Source of the DNA: Bactrocera neohumeralis
Taxonomy: Eukaryota; Arthropoda; Insecta; Diptera; Tephritidae
DNA length: 64,000 nt
Direction: 5' to 3'
Assembly (NCBI RefSeq): GCF_024586455.1
Contig: NC_065921.1
Location: 45,964,574 to 46,028,573, forward strand
Each line of letters opens with the position of its first letter. Within the stretch, counting starts at the first letter, position 1. The notes beneath the pieces were generated by a model. The model had not been told where the DNA came from. It did not search any database and saw only the letters and a program-made list of their open reading frames with translations. Positions 54,083 to 64,000 of this stretch are shown one piece after another. Position numbers and translations under genes: made by a program.

Positions 54083-55057
54083 ATGGCAACCATGGCGCCG
54101 AATAAACGTGTTTGTGTTGAATGTAATAGTGTAATTAAAGGAAACATTAGAAGTTTGAGCTGTATTAATTGTAAAAAGTGGTATCATTGAGCTGCAGTGG
54201 TCTGGATAAAAATGAGTTTGAATTTTTTTTACCAGAAGTTTAAAGATACTAATGTAAATACATGGAACTGTGGCAGATGCGAATTGGAGGTTAGCTTCGT
54301 TGTCCCGGAGTCGGAAAGCGTGGCCGGTGAGGGTTATAGTAATGCTCCAGGCATGAATAAAATATTAGAACGCTTAGATAAATTATTGGACCAAAAGTTT
54401 GCAAAACATGTGGAACCTTTGCGTATGGAAATTAGAGAATTAAAGACAAGTGTCACTGTTATGGAGGAGGAAATTACTGAACTGAAAAAGGCTAGAGAAA
54501 TGGATAAAAATGAATATGAAAATAAGGCAAAGACTCTGAACGACCTGGGTAAACGTGTCTCTACGCTAGAAAAAAAAGGTTTTGAAATAGACATGCAAGG
54601 AGTATTTAGAGAAGCTGAGAAACGGAAAAGTAAGGAATCTAGCATCATCGGGTACCACTTTAAAGAATCAGACAAGAATACTGGTGCCGAGAGACAGTTG
54701 GATGATAAAACAAAATTCATTCAACTGCTACCGGATGATTGTGGTATTGAGATGGAGGATATCAAAATCAATAGAATTGGTAAAGCAGCAAAGGACAAGA
54801 TTCGTCCAGTGAAAATCGCACTTCCGTCTAAAGAATGTGCTAGAAAGATATTGACAACGAAACTTAAAGATGAGTCGGTCAAGCTCAAACAGGATTTGAC
54901 ATTAGCCCAGAGAGAAAAGATAAAGAAATTGCACAGTGAGTTGAAAGTGAGAGAAGAGAAAGCAGAAATAAATCTGGTCATTAGGTACAAATTTGGGGAG
55001 CCGTTTATCGACAAAAATGTAAATGTTCGGCCAAGAATCCTAATATCGGAGGAGTAA
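54083..55057 (+). pseudogene. LINE ORF1 protein (CR1/Jockey-like), front broken
   Basis: The ATG at 54083 opens MATMAPNKRVCVECNSV and leads to a PHD-like zinc finger with C pairs (CVEC, CINC) and WYH before a TGA at 54188. The finger continues in another frame as CSGLDKNEFEF and ends in the main frame as WNCGRCELEV, so two small shifts disrupt it. From about 54340 the frame is open to 55057. It has a coiled coil with heptad-like leucines (MEEEITELKKAREMD), then an RRM-like and C-terminal basic domain (IKINRIGKAAKDKIRPVKIAL). This layout is that of ORF1 in CR1-like LINEs. Confidence 0.78.
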
Positions 55058-55059
55058 TA

Positions 55060-55700
55060 ACAAATATCACCATTGTTTATCAGAATGTCAGGAGTTTACG
55101 CACTAAGCTGAGTCAATTTTATACAATATCTGCGTCTAGTGACCCGGAGGTTGTGTGTGTTACTGAATCATGGTTGAACGATAGTATAAAAGACGGGGAT
55201 GTTATAAACAATACGTATCAGTTATTTAGGAAAGATCGTGAAGACATTACGAAACGGCGTGGAGGAGGAGTGTTTATAGCAGTGAAACGAATATTTCAGG
55301 CTGGTTTAATTGTTGTTGTTCACCAGGGCATTGAGCAGTTATTTGTTAAGATTAAACTTAAGAATGATGATTTGATTGTAGGATGTGTTTACATTCCACC
55401 GAATGGAGACTGCAATGTGTATGCTAAACACATACAGGACTCGGTAAATATAGTGAATATATATCCTGGTTGTAAAATCCTGCTTCTTGGTGACTACAAC
55501 TTTCCGGACACTAAATGGATCAGGACTGGAGGTGAAGAAGAATTTATTGGAGAATCAGAGCAGGCGGATTCGGTGATTGAGGAGTATTCTCTACTGGGTC
55601 TAAAGAAATCCGATCTAAGCAATTTCTTTGAAAAAATTATATCTTTGCCTTAACTAATAACAAATGCCAAAAGATATCCTGAGTGCTGGTGGTCAGATTC
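55060..55700 (+). pseudogene. LINE ORF2 endonuclease domain, truncated
   Basis: Immediately after ORF1, the next frame carries IVYQNVRSLRTKLSQF, then CVTESWLND (catalytic glutamate), GGGVFIAVKR and LLLGDYNFPDTKW. These are steps of an apurinic-type endonuclease of the CR1/Jockey kind. The frame ends at 55653. No RT follows; sequence after about 55700 is unrelated, so the element is cut at its 3' side. The Jockey-type RT at 52-53 kb lies upstream, so it is not the missing part of this copy. Confidence 0.8.
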
Positions 55701-55771
55701 CAGCGAAATGAAATTCTTGGTATTATTATGAACACATGTTTGTTTTCCTTACGGGACTTTTGACTTTCAAT

Positions 55772-58078
55772 CAGAGAACATAAAACATAGAGAAGGTGCA
55801 AATTGAATTCTGTATGATGTTCGATTGGACGGTTAACAGAGCTTATAAAATTGCGACACGGAATTTCACCATTCTCGCTGCTATTTAGCAGAATTGAGCA
55901 TGTGCAATGGCAGAAATATATGTAAAGCGACTGAATTCATGCGAGAATGAATAAAGAGAAATGCTTTGAAGAAAAATATGCAAAGTCACACAAAGAATGT
56001 AAAGAAGCATTCTCTGAGACACATATGCGTGATCTTGTATCATATGAACCATTTTTTCAGAAAAATTGTAAAAATTTTAGTTTTTTACAAAATCGTAAAA
56101 ATTTAGATAAAAATAATTAATTTTATTTTTTAATTTTTTAATTATTTCAAAAAAGTTACATATATTTATTTCGTCTATTACAAAGCGAAGATGTGTCAAA
56201 TGAACTTCATTTCTTAAAAAAAATTGATGACCTTCATGAAATATGCATATTCGCATTATTTCGTTATCATTGCCATATTTGTACCAATAGAATTTCTATG
56301 ACACATGCATATGTGCATATGTTCATACATATATTATTTCTTTGGCACATTTGTCTGTATGTTTACGAAAGCAAATGCGAGCCATATACATACATATGTA
56401 CATACATTCATAGTAACAAGTGTCGCACGCTTCTTTCGCATCTCCATTGTCACGGTCAACCAATGGCCGAAACTTGCGTTTTGTCAAAGAGTCAAGTGCT
56501 GAACAAATTGAGCACGACAGACTGCAAGCGACATCTGTCAAATATTAAAATACACACGTTCTTATGGACACAGTTATGTAGTTGTGCAGCTGGCTTAATA
56601 ACTGTGTCCCTAAGAACGTGTGTATTCTAATATTTGTCGCGCTCATTGGTTCAGCACTTATGTGATGATAGAAAATCCGAGCTGTGCCGAAAGAAACTAA
56701 CAAACGATCGCCGATTGTTACCGCTTCCCTTGCTGCTCTAACAGCGTCGCCAACAAGCTAGCGTAAATATGTATGAAGATGTATGAGCGTGCATACATAT
56801 CGACGCAGATTTTTGCGAGTCACGGAAAAATATTTTAGACAAGTATTGTAAATCGACAACGGCTATGTTGCCACTTTTGTCACTTCTTTCTGTGAAGAAT
56901 CATCAGAAAGTTGTTCAATTTATGATTTTTAACTTTTGCCATCGTCGCGAAAAGACGCTTGTTGGCGAAGGCATGCTCGGGGAGATGTTACGGGGTCTGT
57001 TTTTATGAATGAAGCGAGGTCGCTTGTGGAATTTGCGCCTGCGTTTATGAATGAAATTGTTTTTGTTGTAAAATTTACTACATTTGAGCTTCGCCAATTC
57101 GGCTGCCATATTGGCTTGCCATGCTTATGCTATTTAGGCAATTGTTGTTTTTGTAGAACAATGCTTCAATTTTTGTTGGTGACATATTCGTATGTGTACG
57201 CATATGAATGTTTGTATGCTTGTGAATTATTTGTTTGGAAGTGTATACAAATACATACTTATATGTATGTACATATACATAAGTATATATGAATGTATGA
57301 ACATGCAGCTCAATGCGCGCACATGTAATATGTGTATTGATAAGTGATAAAATCATGATTTGAATTTCTGAATGCGTACATGCGTATACATGCAATCATA
57401 TGGGCTGATAATAAGATTAATACGATAGACGATATATTTATGTATGTATATATGCATTGTTGTGATAAATTCAATTTCTATTACTAAGAAACATAATACA
57501 AAAATATTTATTAGTATATTATATTATGTAAAAATCAAATTAAATTATTAAATATATGTACAAGTCTAAATTGACTGTAAATAGTACTATGCATGCATTC
57601 ATACAAAATTATACTCATATCATAATTATTACATGCCAATATGTAAATGCCGACGGCAAAACGCAAAAGCATACATATTTGCATACATTGCGAAAGCAAA
57701 AAAATTGAACCATGAAAATATCACAATGCTGTTGTTGGGAGTATCATAAGGAGCATGCATACATATTTATGTCTCTTCATATTCTTGAAAATGTGAGAGA
57801 GCTGTATTTGTACACATTTTTCGCTGTTAAAAGTGGAATATCAAAGAACTTATTTTTCTTCAATATTCTCTGCTTGAGCATATATGCCCTCTCATCATAT
57901 GCCGTAAATACATATATTTATTTCTCTTCATATTCTTTGTTTGAGTAAGTGGAGAACTGTTATAAATTTTAACATTTCACAGCGTGAATTCTGTATTTGT
58001 GTGGTGAGATTCCGTGTCGCAAATTTATCAAATGTTCGCTGTCGAACCTGCACCTTCTCTATACTTTTAAGTTCTCTG
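55772..58078. mobile_element. hAT-like non-autonomous element, 2.3 kb
   Basis: The ends cagagaacataaaacatag and, inverted, cagagaacttaaaagtatag begin TIRs; cagagaac is a common start of hAT elements. Similarity continues inward as agagaaggtgca and gcgacacggaat, with divergent stretches between. The interior has no gene, many tatg and tacatatg motifs, a second palindrome at 56494-56659, and blocks shared with the Helitron B filler near 34.2-35.3 kb. The flanking 8 bases do not match convincingly, so the target duplication is unproven. Confidence 0.65.
56494..56659. repeat. internal palindrome in hAT-like element
   Basis: aagtgctgaac...gagcacgac and caaatattaaaatacacacg-ttctt-ggacacagttat on the left are mirrored on the right around gtagttgtgcagctggctta. 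The left arm has about 20 extra bases (agactgcaagcgacatctgt). It is probably a MITE inserted in, or a fold-back core of, the larger element. Confidence 0.8.
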
Positions 58079-58439
58079 CTCATACTATTGAGATGCTGGT
58101 TGTTTATTAGTAAATAACTATTTGGGTTATTATTGTTAGTGCGCTTCTATTGTTCTAAGATAAAGTTGTTTTGATGATTTTTCTTTAATGTTTACTGAAA
58201 CATAAAGTTGTGGTCAAAGGTTAAAGTATTAACTCCCGCGACATATGTACAGAAAAGTTCTGTGCACATTACATTTCTTTTCTCACTGTTAATGATTAAA
58301 TCAAAGGACTAAGACACGTCCGTTTATTATGGCAATCCAAAGTATAAGAGATCTTTACAGCGATAGTAATAGAATAGTTAAACAAAATAATAGAAGTAAA
58401 GAATACTAGATAATTGAGGAACAACGCACAGGGTGCATC
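58079..58439. other. non-coding DNA
   Basis: No gene or recognised repeat. Confidence 0.5.
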
Positions 58440-58509
58440 GTGTGAAATGAAATAATAAATTTAAAATAAATCTTAGACAAATGCTTCGAAATCGTCCGGT
58501 TATAAAAGT

Positions 58510-59661
58510 TAGCACAGTTTTTGTACTGCCCGAGTACACACGCCATTAGAAGTCATCAATGTTGCGTTTCGAACAAGGCCACATTGCCAGGATGTACTTC
58601 TGTTACACGACCCAGTCGCCAATGTGTAGGGGGGAGGTTTTCATGTCTGACTAGGATAATATCTCCCACCTGAATATTTTCGGCACGCCTGCGCCACATA
58701 CTTCGTCATTGTAGAGTCGCCAAGTACTCTTCACTCCACCGATGCCAAAACTGTTGATGAATTCGTCATAACCACTGCCAGTGCTTTAGTTGGTTAGATG
58801 GAATTTCCGCTACGGTCGGTTCTGGCACTGCGATAAGTGGGGCGCCAATGAGGAAGTCTCCAGGTTTTAGCGCATATTTGTCTTCAGGGTCATCAGTCAG
58901 CGGTATAAGCGGGCGCGAATTAAAACAAGCTTCAATTCGTGTTGCTAGTGTTTGTAACTGCGAATGCCACATTGCCTGATTACCGATGACACGAACTAAA
59001 TGTCGTTTCGCGGACTTCACGGCAGCCTCTCATAATCCACCTTGATGGGGGCACTTGGGGTTATGAAGTGCCAACTCGTCCCAACGTTGGCGAGATATTG
59101 TTGATTCTGTTCACTGTGCCAAGCGGCTAGATCTTCCTTCATTATCCGATTGGCTCCGACGAAAGTTGTAGCGTTGTCGCTATATAAGTCACGACACAAA
59201 CCGCGACGACTAACAAAACGCGTGAAAGCGTCTATAAACTCCTTTGATGACAAGTCATCCACTAACTCGATGTAGACAGCTTTGGTAGCCATACATACGA
59301 AAACTGACAGATAAGTTTTCACTGCACTGCGAGAACTTTTAGTGCCAATGCGGAGTGAAAAAGGACCGCAGTAATCTACACCTGGCACCAGAAATTACCG
59401 AGATACGCTGACCCGATGTCGTGCTAATGAGGCCATCTGTTGAGTAATGGTAACTCCCCGATATCTTCGGCAAATCACACATTTATATACCAAACTGCGG
59501 ACAACTGGCCTTGCATGAAGAATCCCATAGCGGTAGCGTAGGGTCTGCAGCATCAGCTGTGTACCACCATGAAGGGTGTCGATATGATTTTGGTGTACAA
59601 GCAGCCTAACTAAATCGCTAGTCTTCAGAAGTATTGTTGGATGACGATGGTCTTCTACCAA
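58510..59661 (-). pseudogene. int: BEL/Pao integrase
   Basis: The zinc-binding domain is complete in one frame: HQNHIDTLHGG, then CVICRRYRG near 59460. After a stop the core has GVDYCGPFSL (first D) and LYSDNATTFVGAN (second D). At about 59045 a slip in a C5 run shifts the frame. The segment with the third catalytic residue reads QGGL-stop-EAAVKSAKRHL; the tryptophan codon before the glutamate is TGA. The C-terminal part has ACFNSRPLIPLTDDPED and GDFLIGAPL near 58880, and LPPTHWRLGRVTEVHPG near 58620. Confidence 0.86.
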
Positions 59662-59712
59662 TGCTGATCTATGGATGCGGTCGCCTACTCGGATGATACC
59701 ATGATCATCTAT

Positions 59713-60474
59713 TTAGGGGTTAAACGCTAGTAGTGGGCTGGAGGTTGATAAGTAGGTTGCTTCGCGTAAGCAACGTAAGTCTTGAGGAAACGCGGACGAT
59801 TGATCAATACGAATGAGCAATTCAAGCGCGTTATTCATCTCTGGGGTTGTAACAAGATGTTGTCGAAAATGGCGATACCTTGGTAACCAGCGCAGAACTA
59901 TGGCTGTAGTTCTGATAAGTCGTTTGATGGAACTAAAACGCTGTGTTAGTGGAATATTTTGTCCATCTATACGTCGGATGGTAAGCTGCAATCTAATTGA
60001 GGATGCGAAGGTTAAAACTCTTGACCTCTCCTCACTCTGCATAGTTATACGTTCATCAGCTTGTAACTCCGGTGCCTGGTCAAATGGCGTTGTTTTCTGA
60101 GGTAACCAATCTGGGCCCGACCACCATAAATGGTGGCTCAGCAACTCTGATGGAGTCACACCACGGCTGGCGCAATCCGCTGGATTCTGCGCTGAACGTA
60201 CATAATGCCACAAATCTAATGACGTCAATTGTTGTATTTGCCGAACCCTTTTGGCAATATATGGCTTTAACATCACTGGCTGTTTGCGACAAATACTGGA
60301 GTCCGTCAGTAAGTGCACAGAGGTATCCTCTAAACTTAACGCCTTGGGAACATTACAAATTGTCTTGGTTAATAAAAGAGCTCCACATAGTTCCAGTCAA
60401 GGGATTGTGGCTCTTTTCAACGGCGCAACCTTGGTTCGTGCGGTAAGCAAGCTTTGTCATCATTGTCAATAGTA
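59713..60474 (-). pseudogene. pol: BEL/Pao RNase H to integrase linker
   Basis: The frame 60318-59713 has LWHYVRSAQNPADCASRGV and the HHLWWSGPDWL segment that is diagnostic for BEL/Pao. It continues to a conserved region with RFSSIKRLIRTTAIVLRWL. RNase H catalytic strands before it (60320-60474) are broken by stops. The frame closes just before the HHCC domain. Confidence 0.85.
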
Positions 60475-61105
60475 CGTGCGTGCATCACAAAAACCATAGA
60501 GGGAAGTACGATTAGTTGCATTCATACGAAGCCATCGAGTCACAGTAACTTTATCGAGAATACTTAAGTCATCGCGAAATTTAGACCAAATATGGCACAG
60601 ATCTTTAGGTAGTGGAGTATCCCAAGATATACCCGTAGACCAAAGAGTCTGTATAAATACCTTGCCCAATATAATGACTGGTGCCAAAAATCCAGTGGGG
60701 TTATACAATTGTGCTACATCACTAAGAACTCGCCGCTTTGTCGGCATTTCATTATACTGCCCAACGGGTCCCAACGCAGCCCAAACACTGTAGCTATAGC
60801 TAAGTGGATTTTACATTCGTGTAGAGAAGAGGATTCTCCAATTTTCGCTAGAATGGCGGCTCTATTCGAATTCCACTTCCGAAGTCTAAAACAATCATTC
60901 GATAAAATCATGGATACATTCTTGGCTAAAGTGATTGTATCTTCAACGTTAGTACAGCTCGTAAGGAAATCGTCCACATAAAATGAAGAAAGAATGGCAG
61001 AACGTGCCGATTCGGCTTGATAAAGGTCACCAATTACTCCATAATGATGGACAGCACACTATTGTAACGCTCGCACTGCGTTGTATGGGCTACATGCCAT
61101 GCCAT
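60475..61105 (-). pseudogene. pol: BEL/Pao reverse transcriptase fragment
   Basis: Homology begins near 61100 with GMACSPYNAVRALQ. After a stop it continues through AILSSFYVDDFLTSCTNVED, with the catalytic YVDD at about 60971-60982, and LSNDCFRLRKWNSN. A frameshift near 60770 leads into MPTKRRVLSDVAQLYNPTGFLAP, the typical connection to RNase H. The fingers domain is missing. Confidence 0.87.
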
Positions 61106-62460
61106 ACGTCAGGGATGGGCACATTTTTAGCCCGCAAAGTTAGCAAAGTGCGCACGAGGGCTAGATGAGGGGAATATCAGTTTACGGAGGGAAGGGCGTA
61201 AAATGTTGCGAAAAAAATCAATTACATGCCTCCATAACTTAATGTTCATCGCAGAATGGTTGCGGCAATACTGACATTGTACACAAATTAAAGAGCGGAA
61301 GTTTACTTCATATCGGAATTGTACAGTTGTGTGAACAAAAAGAGGTAAACATAATTTGCAGGTTTTAGAGTTTCGCATTAATATTTGTTTATATTTATCT
61401 TTGCATGGAGGGAAATTCTAAACACTGGTAGGAAAAATTATATGAGTTAGACTTGTATCTAAAAACAATTTTATTTAATAAGAAAACTTTAAAAATCTAA
61501 AATTTTAAAACTTCACAACACCTTATGGTTGTTCCTATTTTGTTCACACCACTGTACATGCGATAGAACAGTAATGGTGGTGATGCCACTTGTAAAAATT
61601 CATTTTAGCTACAATTGGAGAACCATACTCAAGTTGTGGGCTTTTATACGTATGTACATACTTATGTAGGAATTAAGGAAGTTTTATATATCTGCATATA
61701 TAAAAAAAGATACTTGTGACCATAATATATATTTTGCTTAAACATATCGCAGTTCCATTTAATGAAAATGCTTATATAAATATATATTAATATTTGTGAT
61801 ATTATCAGTTTCGTTGTTTTATCAAAATATTCAAAGAATTGAGGTTTTTTTCTATAATTGTTCTGCTTAATTTTAAAAATCTAAGTTGCCTCTGGAAATG
61901 TATTAAAATAATAATACGCGCTTTAGAAAGGGAACACATATTTTCAAAAATATAAGAAATCATCAAATAAAAATATATTTGCGCGGTATGGCAGTATTGA
62001 TTGAGAGTGGCTAAGCACACACTAAACACTAATGGCAGAAACATAGAATACCGCTTCTTCCTTAGCTACGAGCGGCAAGCGTTTTGCTCTCGTTTTCATT
62101 CGTACAATGCACAGTGGTTCCATTTGTATGGAGGATAGCGACAAAAATAGTTAGAATAGAGATACTGACCTGCAATATACACAGCATATTTCTGTTCATG
62201 CAAGTACGATATTCTGAAAAAATCGCAATTGTATAACGCCCACTTTTCATATTCTACATATGTATATAATTCTAACGTTAAAATACCTGAGCATGTGATA
62301 AATTTTGTTCCAATTCCCGGATTTATTATTAATAAATAGAAAGGAAAACGGATGTGCCATTTAATTTTATAAAATTAAACAATTTATTTTTTACAGTTCA
62401 AATAAAAATTTTATTAATTTGGAAGAAAAATAAGGACGTTGTAAACCTCAATAAAAAAAT
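61106..62460. other. non-coding DNA, possible hAT terminus at left
   Basis: cagggatgggcaca at about 61112-61125 resembles the terminus of many hAT elements, but no inverted partner was found. A short minus-strand frame (61378-61127) with several CxxC pairs shows no recognised domain. The rest is AT-rich. Confidence 0.35.
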
Positions 62461-62464
62461 TCCT

Positions 62465-63440
62465 TTACGTAATTAGTCTTCCAACAATTTTATTGTAGAT
62501 TTTAATAATGCGCTTTTCTTTTTGCATGGCAATTTTCGTTGACCTGTAATAAATGGATCTAAGCTCAACAATAACATATGTATTTAGTAAATCCGTATTT
62601 GTTGCAATTCGAGAAGTTTTCCTCGTATGTTGAAGCCTATACCTCTTAATATCCTTGTTTTTGGCTTCCGCAGCTTCCTCTGATAGTTCTCCAATGGATA
62701 TTATTGCACTCTCGATGACTTCGGAACCATGCACTAGGATCTTGTGAACTGAAGGTGGAAGATAGAACCAAGGGTACTTCTCTACAAGCCCTTTAGCAGT
62801 TTCAAGTGCGAATTGCTTAAATTTGTCCGCGTTTATTTTATATCCTGATGACATAGCTTGCAGTAATGCTGCACATCTTAGTATGAGCTCTTCGTCAACG
62901 CCCGTTATTTGAGAAGCCAAACCAGCATTATTAAAAAAGTGTCTAGCCGTGTTGCCATCGTTTGACGTCCCACTACCTCCTGTTTTTGGCATGCCCACTA
63001 TTAAACCCATTTCTGATCTAAACTTATTTCTAACCTGATTTTTTTTTTCCATGAATTGAGTTTTATCTTCTGCCGACCTAATTTGCCATTTTATCAATTT
63101 CTGCCAATTTTGCTATTCTACGTTGCTTAGTCCGTTAGGAGCATGCAGAGAAATCAGCAGTTGGGCGACCACGTTTACTCGCTTTTGCTTCTTCTTTTTC
63201 AGATGGCAAAGAGAGAGTTTCGAGACTTAAGGTAACAACCTCTTTGTAAGAGAGCCAATCCGAGTAGTTTCTTATAACGTCTGACTTTACGCGATGGTTT
63301 TGTTTCCACATCACCCCAATGCGTCTGCATAAATATTTTACACATTTCAGTATATCATCATACGGGTGTTCGACACCTTCAAAACCTGTTTTTCTGACTA
63401 TATCTTCAAAAACTTCCTGACCTTTCGTCGTACTTGATCC
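62465..63440 (-). pseudogene. U2: unclassified transposase-like gene, internally deleted
   Basis: An N-terminal part (63440 to about 63105) reads FEGVEHPYDDILKCVKYLCRR, SLETLSLPSEKEEAKASKRG and RPTADFSACS, with one stop, then RTKQRRIAKLAEIDK. At about 63097 it passes, with a frame change, straight into a C-terminal part. That part opens KWQIRSAEDKTQF and holds GGSGTSNDGNTARHFF, LRCAALLQAMSSGYKI, YLPPSVHKILVHGSEVI and LSEEAAEAKNKDIKRYR. I recall this pair of segments as the two ends of a long uncharacterised protein in arthropods and cnidarians, with several hundred residues between them. Function is unknown; a transposase is inference from copy habit. Confidence 0.65.
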
Positions 63441-64000
63441 ATTTTTGGAGTATTAAATTTCAAAAATATAGGAGCGAGAAAATATGCATTGATGAGACGT
63501 TCCTACGATAAGAAATTTAAAAAATAAAAATCTCAGAGAGAAAGAGTGAGACAACAACAACTAATTCTACATTTGTTTATTGACATTACTTTCAAAAACC
63601 AATGCTTTAACACGCACATTTGATGTACAAAATACACTTTGAAACTAAAAAGTTAGGTTAGTTTAATGAACTTTATTTAGAAACCTGCAAATCCCTGCAC
63701 GTGAACTTAATATTATTTTAAACTATATACTTGTATCAACATTTACACACTAATCCGGTCATTCTTTCGCATTCGGTTGACAAAGTTACTAAATCTCCAA
63801 ATACATTTAACAAAGAACAACAAAACTGAATCAAAAAGACACTTCATTAAAATTTGTTATTCTAAAAACAACAGCACAATTTAAAAAATGTTTATTACTG
63901 AAAAATAATACTATTACCATCTACTTTAATTTCCATTTTCAGTATTTTTATTTAGACACTTTTTTAAATTAAACTTTTGCAGTTGAATGTACACGTTGCT
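63441..64000. other. non-coding DNA at window end
   Basis: AT-rich sequence without a supported gene. The 5' end or TIR of U2 may lie here, but no inverted partner could be matched. Confidence 0.45.

Larger units (their letters stand above)
58440..61105 (-). mobile_element. BEL/Pao retrotransposon remnant
   Basis: On the minus strand the order is RT, RNase H-linked region, integrase zinc domain, integrase core, C-terminal tail, all with BEL/Pao-type sequence. There is no gag, protease or LTR. It starts abruptly inside RT near 61105, next to a sequence resembling a hAT terminus. The many stops mark an old copy. Confidence 0.85.

Noticed and set aside
52041..55700. A single LINE made of the RT piece and the ORF1/endonuclease piece
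   Set aside because: The RT piece with its A-rich tail lies upstream of ORF1 in the same orientation, so the order is wrong; they are two elements.
55764..58086. 8-bp hAT target duplication around the CAGAGAAC ends
   Set aside because: Flanks ctttcaat and ctcatact agree at only four of eight positions.
61112..61378. Cysteine-rich minus-strand frame as a zinc-finger gene
   Set aside because: CxxC pairs are irregularly spaced, the frame abuts a possible transposon terminus, and no family is recognised.

Overview
This window looks like repeat-dense intergenic DNA from a dipteran insect, most likely a tephritid fruit fly. The clade is inferred from the kinds of elements present: errantivirus-type gypsy, a DD41D 'rosa'-like mariner, Tc1, Tc3 and Bari-type transposons, Helitrons, RTE and Jockey LINEs, and BEL/Pao. 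Interspersed repeats carrying (TA)n and (GTCY)n tracts also fit this group. I recognise no single-copy host gene, tRNA gene, rRNA gene or CRISPR array. One 100-base N gap at 14426-14525 shows that this is a eukaryotic scaffold.

Layout. 1-6.3 kb: non-coding DNA, then two copies of a repeat family I call R1 flanking a broken Ty3/gypsy element on the minus strand. 6.3-10.7 kb: a nest in which a Tc1-like element is split by an LTR-element remnant, which itself contains a Tc3-like element with 130-bp TIRs and a 969-bp near-perfect palindrome built from the 3' half of a DD41D mariner. 11.3-15.3 kb: a mariner 5' fragment, an RTE LINE with an internal deletion, the N gap and a Bari-like fragment. 15.3-20.4 kb: low-complexity DNA including a long polypyrimidine block. 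20.4-25.2 kb: an R1 copy whose TA tract holds three TIR elements side by side, one of them a 3-kb DNA transposon with an intron-containing, unclassified transposase-like gene (called U1). 25.2-35.5 kb: a mariner fragment and two adjacent Helitrons; the second is split by a 3.3-kb insertion that carries a Harbinger-type transposase.

35.5-51.6 kb is one old LTR retrotransposon (element B, minus strand, LTRs at both ends, ATAT target duplication). It was opened later by an R1 repeat, by a 5'-truncated RTE LINE with a 12-bp target duplication, and by a second repeat family (R2). R2 was then hit by a young gypsy-type errantivirus (42966-50429; 310-bp LTRs differing at two positions; TATA target duplication) with open pol and env frames but a broken gag. 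52-64 kb holds a Jockey-type RT fragment, a second LINE's ORF1 and endonuclease, a hAT-like non-autonomous element, a BEL/Pao remnant and an internally deleted gene of another unclassified transposase-like family (called U2).

The genes do not form a pathway. The window records successive transpositions, and the order of events can be read from which element interrupts which. Nearly every coding region carries stops, frameshifts or lost catalytic residues. The two exceptions are pol and env of the young gypsy element. Dense nesting of mostly dead elements resembles pericentromeric or piRNA-cluster DNA, but nothing in the sequence alone proves that role.
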